Shown here piece after piece: positions 58,663-64,000 of a DNA stretch of 64,000 nucleotides. Source of the DNA: Novosphingobium sp. JCM 18896 (GTDB taxonomy: Bacteria; Pseudomonadota; Alphaproteobacteria; Sphingomonadales; Sphingomonadaceae). Made by a program: the position numbers and the translations under genes. The DNA lies in contig NZ_JAPCZF010000008.1 of NCBI RefSeq assembly GCF_025938095.1, positions 93,177 to 157,176 on the forward strand, given 5' to 3'. The notes under the pieces were generated by a model. It was not told the DNA's origin. It worked only from the letters and a program-made list of their open reading frames with translations, and did no database searches. Every line of letters begins with the position of its first letter. The first letter of the stretch is position 1.

Positions 58663-59958
58663 ATGTCGGATACAATGACTGAAATTTCACCGAGCACAGG
58701 TCGGGTAGCCAAGCGTCGTTTGGACCCGAACTCGTTCCCAGATGCTCCTTCTGCTGGATCACAACGGCCACCGTTGACCATTGAGAACGTTGAACATCTC
58801 TTGCAGGAAACGGGTCTCAAAACCCGGTTCGACGTGATCAAGAAGCGCGTGGAGGTAAGGTGGTCCGACGGGAGTCAGGCTAGCGAGAATGACATCGTCA
58901 GCATCGCGAACCTGAACCACGTATCGGGGCAATGGTTGCAGGCGTTCATCTACGAGATCGCGAACCGCAACCGTTACAACCCCGTCGCTGATTGGATCAG
59001 CACGAAAGAACGGGACCGCATCGATCGCCTTCCCGAATTCTGTGCGACGATCCAAGCCGCAGAGGAATACCCAACGGAATTGAAGGCGGCGCTGTTGCAT
59101 CGTTGGATGCTTAGCGTTGCCGCGGCAGCCACGCGACCCGGTCGAGTGTGCTGTAGAGGGGTGCTTACCCTCCAAGGTCCGCAGGGAATTGGGAAAACCA
59201 GTTGGGTGGCAAGCCTGCTGCCCGCTGGGCATTTGCGGGAGAGCTTCATCAAGCGGGATCACCATCTCGACGCGACGAGCAAGGACTCCATTCTGGGTGC
59301 GGTGTCTCACCTCATCACGGAAATTGGAGAGCTAGACAGCTCGTTTCGAAAGGACGTGGCTCGTCTCAAGGGGTTCTTGACCAACGACTGCGACAAGCTT
59401 CGCCCACCATACGCGCGTAGCGAGGTCGAGTTTGATCGAAAGACGGTGTTTGCCGCGACGGTCAACGATGGAAATTTCCTCGTCGACTCTACCGGGAACA
59501 CGCGGTTCTGGACGATCGCGGTCGAACGTCTCGATTACCAGCATGGCATAGATTTGCAGCAGCTGTACGCGCAGCTCGCTGCGGAACTGGCCGATGGTGC
59601 TCAATGGTGGCTTACTGCCGACGAGGATCAAGCTTTAGGTGTCTACAACCTGCGTCACCGCAGTGTCAGTGCCATCGAAGAGCGGCTGGCCGATTTCGTC
59701 GATCACGAACGGATCGGAAGGGATGAAGGCGCCTACATGACAGCGATCCAGGTGCTGAAGCAGATGGGCGTTGCAAATCCTTCTAACCGCCAATGCAAGG
59801 AATGCGGCAGCGCGCTCCGTGACCTCCTCGGAGATCCGAAACGCGTAAGGGGGCGCGACAGGTGGCGCGTACCAATTGCCGTGGACGAAGACCCGAGTGT
59901 GGCCACGCTAAATTACCCGGTCGCCGCGTCACGATACGCACCTGAGGATCGTTTCTAG
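58663..59958 (+). CDS. Virulence-associated E (VapE) family ATPase
   Basis: About 431 residues matching the VapE/P4-type helicase core: Walker A GPQGIGKTSW near residue 180, acidic Walker B region (LITEIGELDSSFRKD), sensor text FAATVNDGNFLVDSTGNTRFW. It lacks the primase domain that precedes this core in phage P4-like proteins. Such proteins drive replication of satellites and integrative elements. Start ATG 58663. A terminator follows. Confidence 0.88.
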   Translation: MSDTMTEISPSTGRVAKRRLDPNSFPDAPSAGSQRPPLTIENVEHLLQETGLKTRFDVIKKRVEVRWSDGSQASENDIVSIANLNHVSGQWLQAFIYEIANRNRYNPVADWISTKERDRIDRLPEFCATIQAAEEYPTELKAALLHRWMLSVAAAATRPGRVCCRGVLTLQGPQGIGKTSWVASLLPAGHLRESFIKRDHHLDATSKDSILGAVSHLITEIGELDSSFRKDVARLKGFLTNDCDKLRPPYARSEVEFDRKTVFAATVNDGNFLVDSTGNTRFWTIAVERLDYQHGIDLQQLYAQLAAELADGAQWWLTADEDQALGVYNLRHRSVSAIEERLADFVDHERIGRDEGAYMTAIQVLKQMGVANPSNRQCKECGSALRDLLGDPKRVRGRDRWRVPIAVDEDPSVATLNYPVAASRYAPEDRF

Positions 59959-59970
59959 CGCCCTGGGTGG

Positions 59971-60006
59971 GGTAGGGGGCGGCAAGTCTCTGCTCCCTAC
60001 CTTTTT
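59971..60006 (+). terminator. Terminator after the VapE gene
   Basis: GGTAGGG / CCCTACC stem with a 17-base loop, then TTTTT. The gap to 60,223 otherwise holds no gene. Confidence 0.85.
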
Positions 60007-60223
60007 CTCACTCAGGTCGCACGCGGCGATGTCAATTTTTACCCGCACCCTGCCCCCCCACCAGCACAGGACGATAGCGCCAGGTTTGCGCTGGGTGGGC
60101 TGCCCTGAATTTCCGCCTCGAAGGCCTGCTGAACACCAAATCGGTGTGGTCGGCACGTTACCTCTCGCTCTGTGGCGAGCGGTCCTTGGCGGCAATTTTC
60201 CAACTCTATGCAGGAGATCACAC

Positions 60224-61396
60224 ATGCCAAAGATTAAGCTCGATTCCGCATTCTGCCGCGTCGCGCTTTGCGAAGCCGCGAAACGTAAGACCGACTACTA
60301 CGACACCCAGACCACCGGGTTCACCCTTGAATGTCGCGCTAGTGGCGGGAAGACCTACTACCTGAGATACAGCGATGAGCACGGAAAGCTGCATCAGATC
60401 AAAATCGGCCGGTACGAAGACATATCGTTCGATGATGCCCGCAAACGCGCCAAGATTTTTCGATCTGAGGTGGTGCTTGGCGGTAACCCGGTCACGCAAA
60501 AAGCCGAGCGCAAAGCCATACCGACCTACGGTGAGTTGGCCGATCAGCACATCGCCGATGCCAAAACCTACCTAAAAAGGCCCGAGAACATTGAGCAAGT
60601 CATTGAAGGTCATATTCGGCCTCGCTGGGGGCATCTGCGGCTCTCCGAGATAACACAACAGGCCATCGCATCCTGGCTTGCAGAAAAGCTGGCGTCCGGC
60701 TTGTCGCCCGCGACGATCGAGAAGATCCGAATTACCTTCAACCGTAGTTTCGAGCTTGCCGCCAAATGGGGCATCCCCGGTGGGCAGGTGAACCCGGTCA
60801 AGGGCGTGGCGCGTCGCAAGTACAGCAATGCTCGTCAACGCTATCTTACGACCGACCAGGCCAAGAGTCTCCATAAGGCGGTCGAAGCCTCGTCCAACAC
60901 CCAGCTCCGCTACATCGTCGGCTTGCTGCTGCTGACCGGTGCTCGAAAGTCCGAGCTGATGCTCGCAAAATGGGAGCATATCGACCTTGAACGGAAGGCG
61001 TGGTTCATCCCGGATACTAAGACTGGCGCGCCTCGCCATGTCCCACTTTCCCAAGCGGCAATCTCGCTAATCGAGCAGCTGCCGAAATTCGAGAAGTGTG
61101 ACTGGCTTCTCCCGAATCCGGACACGAAAGAACCCTTTGTCTCCATAAAACGGGCCTGGGACACCGCACGTAAAGACGCCGGCCTGGCTGGGCTGCGATT
61201 GCACGATCTCCGCCACAGCGCAGCAAGCTTTATGATTAACGCGGGCATCGATTTGTACGCGGTCGGACGCATCCTCGGCCATGCCGATCACAAGAGCACA
61301 ATGCGGTACAGTCACCTCGCAAATGACACGCTGCTCAAGGCGGTAGAGGCCGGGGCGTCTGGCATGAACGTCTCCTGGGCCGAGGCCGCTGCCTGA
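60224..61396 (+). CDS. int: Tyrosine recombinase / integrase
   Basis: A 390-residue integrase. N-terminal arm-binding text YYDTQTTGFTLECRASGGKT is like the DUF4102-type domain; SAM-like core; catalytic residues Arg in TGARKSEL, His-x-x-Arg in LHDLRHSAA, His/Trp position in LGHADHKSTMRYSH and Tyr in MRYSH. It integrates DNA at a site, often a tRNA gene. Start ATG 60224 after CAGGAG; open frame to 60029 covers noncoding DNA. It is 7.5 kb from the tRNA-Thr gene. Confidence 0.95.
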   Translation: MPKIKLDSAFCRVALCEAAKRKTDYYDTQTTGFTLECRASGGKTYYLRYSDEHGKLHQIKIGRYEDISFDDARKRAKIFRSEVVLGGNPVTQKAERKAIPTYGELADQHIADAKTYLKRPENIEQVIEGHIRPRWGHLRLSEITQQAIASWLAEKLASGLSPATIEKIRITFNRSFELAAKWGIPGGQVNPVKGVARRKYSNARQRYLTTDQAKSLHKAVEASSNTQLRYIVGLLLLTGARKSELMLAKWEHIDLERKAWFIPDTKTGAPRHVPLSQAAISLIEQLPKFEKCDWLLPNPDTKEPFVSIKRAWDTARKDAGLAGLRLHDLRHSAASFMINAGIDLYAVGRILGHADHKSTMRYSHLANDTLLKAVEAGASGMNVSWAEAAA

Positions 61397-61454
61397 GTGT
61401 CTCCTCAAATTCGGGCAGGAATCACGCCTGCCTCAACATTTACAGGATGAAGAT

Positions 61455-61853
61455 ATGACGAACCTGTCCGATGACAATTCACCGCCCTGGGAGCAAGAAG
61501 TGCCGAACATCGAAAGCCAGTCAGAGGGTCTGATAATGCGGCTACGCCGTGTCGCGAAAGATTGCGGCGATGGGGCGAACATCAACGACCGCATCACGGC
61601 GATAATCGCAGCTTGCATAGAGGAAGGCATTCATGGCGAGGGGCAGATAGTGGCCGTGCTTATGGGCCTCGGCTTCAATAATCGTCACGTCGGTGCGATC
61701 CTCAATGGTCATGCCGGTAGAAACGGGGCCCATCATCTCTGGCGGAAGGAGCCGGGCAAAATTTATAGATTGAATGAGCCGGGCGAGGTCGCCCCGGTAA
61801 TCTGCTCTACGGCCGAAATCAAAGTGCCTCCGCTTCGACACTCTAAAGAATGA
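61455..61853 (+). CDS. Hypothetical protein
   Basis: A 132-residue protein of mixed composition (MTNLSDDNSPPWEQEV; ITAIIAACIEEGIHGEGQIV; GHAGRNGAHHLWRKEPGK). Middle part is helical and may form a small DNA-related domain, but nothing is recognised. It follows the integrase by 58 bases on the same strand. Confidence 0.6.
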   Translation: MTNLSDDNSPPWEQEVPNIESQSEGLIMRLRRVAKDCGDGANINDRITAIIAACIEEGIHGEGQIVAVLMGLGFNNRHVGAILNGHAGRNGAHHLWRKEPGKIYRLNEPGEVAPVICSTAEIKVPPLRHSKE

Positions 61854-61931
61854 ACCCACTTGCTCGTTGCAGTAGCAGAATCGCGACCTGCAATCTAATA
61901 GGCTCATAATGAAAATGTGGATTGCGCGGTT

Positions 61932-62420
61932 ATGAATGTTTCGACCATCGGTGCCAACATCCGGAGGCTTCGGGAGGAAAGGGGACTCTCTATGCGAGAC
62001 CTTGCAAAGTCCTCCAAATTATCGTACAATACTATATATAATATAGAAAATGGTAAGACCAGTAAAATAAACCCTCATACCGCGCAATGTCTTTCAATTG
62101 CTTTCAATTTGTCTGTTTCTCACATAATAGATGTAGGCGGTCGACCGCATCCGGCGCTGAAGAGTCGGGAAGAGATGGATATCCTGACGGCCGCCTTGGC
62201 GAATCTCGCATCAATCGGTCGGAACATCTCGGAGATTTGCGCGCGTGACCAGGTCGATATGGTGGACGAACAGGGTTTTTGGATCGTCAGAAACGGGACT
62301 TGGGTGGCGGGGTTGAACATTCGTGCTGAAGGGTTCGATCCGTTGCCGCAGGAGGGCGTTGCGCCGATCGTCAGCGAGGCCATCGTGGCATCATCTGATC
62401 CGGAGCCGAATCCACTTTAG
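61932..62420 (+). CDS. XRE family transcriptional regulator
   Basis: About 162 residues with an N-terminal HTH (IGANIRRLREERGLSMRDLAKSSKLSYNTIYNIENGKTSKI, read in two pieces) and an extended C-terminal domain of unknown kind (ICARDQVDMVDEQGFWIVRNG). Likely the repressor controlling the element. ATG 61932 is preferred; the frame is open to 61917. It is more AT-rich than the left part of the window. Confidence 0.85.
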   Translation: MNVSTIGANIRRLREERGLSMRDLAKSSKLSYNTIYNIENGKTSKINPHTAQCLSIAFNLSVSHIIDVGGRPHPALKSREEMDILTAALANLASIGRNISEICARDQVDMVDEQGFWIVRNGTWVAGLNIRAEGFDPLPQEGVAPIVSEAIVASSDPEPNPL

Positions 62421-62439
62421 TGCCAGAGGCTTGTCCTTG

Positions 62440-62475
62440 CCCAGACCGCTTTCCCCCTCGGAGCGGTCTGGGTTT
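62440..62475 (+). terminator. Terminator after the XRE gene
   Basis: Stem CCCAGACCGCT / AGCGGTCTGGG with a loop TTCCCCCTCGG, then TTTCACC and an AT-rich stretch. The rest of the gap to 62,736 shows nothing recognisable. Confidence 0.82.
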
Positions 62476-62736
62476 CACCTTTATATTTTTTTTCGGCCGG
62501 ATCTGCGGCTGGGCGCACATCCGCTCGAGCCGATATCGTCCCCGTCCCCGCTCGCGATTTATGTCAATTCTGCCCGAGGAAGCCCGCTAAGCGCGAAAAC
62601 TGCCGCGTCCCGCCCCTTGCCATGCCCGGCGGCCAGCGGCGCTAAGCGAGCGATTGGTTTTCGAGCTTTCAGTCATGACCGCCGACTTATCCTAAGAAAA
62701 GTGCGATAATGAGGTCGGGGAATGGCCTTGTTCGTC

Positions 62737-62898
62737 TCAGGGATCGCCTAACGCCCTCAGCGACTTGAGCACGACCAGCCGTCGTCGACCGATTGTGATC
62801 GTCTCCACCGTGCCCCGATCGAACAGGCTGTACATGGTGGTGCGCCCGACGCCGATGAGCCGGCAAGCTTCGGTGACAGAGACGTATAGCTTTTCCAT
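62737..62898 (-). CDS. AlpA/excisionase-type HTH protein
   Basis: A 53-residue protein with the winged-helix-like HTH of excisionases (VSVTEACRLIGVGRTTMYSLFDRGTVETITIGRRR, read in pieces). Start ATG 62898 (MEKLYVSV); the frame is open to 62949. Such proteins control excision or transcription of integrative elements, fitting the integrase nearby. Confidence 0.75.
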   Translation of the reverse strand: MEKLYVSVTEACRLIGVGRTTMYSLFDRGTVETITIGRRRLVVLKSLRALGDP

Positions 62899-63053
62899 GA
62901 TTGAGGTGTCCTTCTCTGCGATGCCATAAGCGTGCAGCGATGGTCTCAATCAGGGCAAAGCAGATCGGCTATCCAGCGGCAAAGGCATCGCCGTTCGCAT
63001 TTTAGGCTTGATGCTCCTATCATCGCGAACAGCCAATGTGAGTCACCCGCTCG

Positions 63054-63070
63054 GACTCGAACACCTGACC
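63054..63070 (-). other. 17-base match to the tRNA-Thr T-arm, inverted
   Basis: GACTCGAACACCTGACC is the reverse complement of tRNA-Thr bases 52666-52682. The flanks do not continue the tRNA. The 62899-63182 gap holds no gene otherwise. Confidence 0.6.
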
Positions 63071-63182
63071 GTAGTGGGGCAGGTGGGAGCGACCCAAGCA
63101 TCCCTCGGAATGCCGGTTGAGAACGGATTTTATGTTCAGAATCAGCAGATGAAGGCTAAGCAGCAGGCGGAGGGGGGCTGCG

Positions 63183-63917
63183 ATGGCACAGGGAAACATC
63201 TACGCGGTTGATGCGAACGGAGAGCTTCGGAGGATGTCCCCGGCCGCTCCAGAAAACGAAGATCGAATGCAGGAGCTCGTCGCGAGGTATCCGGAGCTCA
63301 TCACCGATGGAGATGGCGATCTCCTGCTCATCCGCCGCGAGCAGGCAATCCGCGACAGCGAAGATGGAACTGGTCGATGGTCGGTGGATCACCTGTTTGT
63401 GACGCGTGATGCCGTCCCTGTTCTCGTCGAGCTAAAGCGAGCGGTTGATACCAGGCTGAGGCGGGAAGTGGTGGGGCAGATGTTGGACTATGCGGCCAAC
63501 TCGACCGCATATTGGCAGGCCGGTCGGATCGCAGATTCTTTCGCACAATCCTTTGTCGGCGCTGAAGCTAGTCCAGAAGAGGTTCTGGCAGAGTTCATCG
63601 GAGACACAGAGCCAAGCGCGTTTTGGGAGCAAGTCGACTCAAACTTCTCTGCAGGGCGTATCAAACTCGTCTTCGTCGCTGATGAGATTCCTCGCGAACT
63701 GGCTCGCATCGTAGAATTCCTCAACGACCAAATGCGTGCAGATGTCCGGGCGGTAGAACTGAGGTGGTTTGCGGATCAGCGGGGCAACATAAGCTTGAGT
63801 CCGCGGGTCATTGGCGAAACAGAGCGCACCGCTGTGGCTAAGCGCGCGGGCGCGAATGCATCCGCAGAGCAATCGGCTGTGTTTCGGCGTGCAAGTGGTG
63901 CCCACCTGACTCGGTGA
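63183..63917 (+). CDS. PD-(D/E)XK nuclease-like protein
   Basis: A 244-residue protein. A nuclease-fold core is suggested by VDHLFVTRDAVPVLVELKR, with Asp and Glu-x-Lys in the right spacing, near residues 65-85. GGAGGGGGGCTGCG precedes the ATG. It resembles short uncharacterised endonuclease-like proteins in accessory regions; whether the C-terminus (ASGAHLTR) is complete is unclear. The last 83 bases of the window show no gene. Confidence 0.65.
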   Translation: MAQGNIYAVDANGELRRMSPAAPENEDRMQELVARYPELITDGDGDLLLIRREQAIRDSEDGTGRWSVDHLFVTRDAVPVLVELKRAVDTRLRREVVGQMLDYAANSTAYWQAGRIADSFAQSFVGAEASPEEVLAEFIGDTEPSAFWEQVDSNFSAGRIKLVFVADEIPRELARIVEFLNDQMRADVRAVELRWFADQRGNISLSPRVIGETERTAVAKRAGANASAEQSAVFRRASGAHLTR

Positions 63918-64000
63918 TCGGCGCCTAATCGGGGACCACCCCCGGGTCATCTATGGTCGTCAGCTTTTTTGGTTGGCGACGAGGCGGAGGATGACGACGG

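Larger units (their letters stand above)
52698..64000. mobile_element. Putative tRNA-Thr-integrated genomic island (right end not seen)
   Basis: Bounded left by tRNA-Thr. The content is restriction-modification, VapE-type ATPase, tyrosine integrase, XRE and AlpA-like regulators and small orphan genes. Base composition is less GC-rich than the left side and palindromic repeats vanish. No direct repeat of the tRNA 3' end was found to the right, so the far boundary may be outside the window or the region may be made of more than one insertion. Confidence 0.6.

Noticed and set aside
63918..64000. Insertion sequence at the right edge
   Set aside because: The last 83 bases include a T run and GC-rich text, but no transposase or terminal repeat can be shown.

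Overview
The window is high-GC alphaproteobacterial chromosome. It most resembles the sphingomonads (Novosphingobium/Sphingobium type): a CtrA cell-cycle regulator, an exosortase-A type exopolysaccharide block, acyl-CoA and glutathione transferase genes, and many short palindromic intergenic repeats. The genus is inferred from gene content only.

Layout. 1-4 kb: a dihydrodipicolinate-reductase-like fragment, a PilZ protein, a GIY-YIG nuclease between two inverted repeats, an alpha/beta hydrolase, RlmJ and a DUF4336 protein. 4-10 kb: glutamate synthase (gltD, gltB). 10-15.5 kb: a Pro/Ala-rich membrane protein, then an envelope polysaccharide block (glycosyltransferase, small membrane ORF, ligase, acyltransferase). 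15.6-22.3 kb: MaoC hydratase and thiolase, ctrA with TTAA motifs upstream, a dicarboxylate symporter, a hydrolase, trmB, a TSUP transporter. 22.6-32 kb: an acyltransferase, malic enzyme (maeB) divergent from mutS, small proteins, 3-hydroxybutyryl-CoA dehydrogenase, cobalamin adenosyltransferase, a HIG1-like protein and GluQRS. 32-44 kb: HNH nuclease, exported barrel-like protein, DUF2171 protein, hydrolase, a GST-cupin-cupin-GST group, class Ia ribonucleotide reductase beta subunit behind paired NrdR-like boxes, an AT-rich orphan gene, DUF1294, a small HTH protein, an EEP hydrolase, zinc ribbon, DUF2314 and MAPEG proteins. 44-52.5 kb: YjhX-like protein, nitroreductase, pirin divergent from LysR, an MreB without mreCD, two AMP-forming ligases (one with damaged motifs) and an enoyl-CoA hydratase.

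At 52,622 a tRNA-Thr(CGT) gene marks a change of character. From there to the right edge the sequence is less GC-rich, has no palindromic repeats of the kind seen to the left, and carries accessory genes: a two-gene BcgI-like (type IIB) restriction-modification system, a highly symmetrical noncoding element, two related small genes each preceded by a terminator, a VapE-type ATPase, a tyrosine integrase, an XRE regulator, an AlpA/excisionase-like protein and a PD-(D/E)XK-like protein. I read this as an integrated element, perhaps satellite-like, using the tRNA gene as its site. No direct-repeat right end was found inside the window.

Most interesting for follow-up: the nested inverted element at 56,065-56,208, the terminator-before-gene cassettes at 57 kb, the REP-flanked GIY-YIG gene near 1 kb, the AT-rich orphan at 40 kb, and the orphan yjhX with its hairpin leader.
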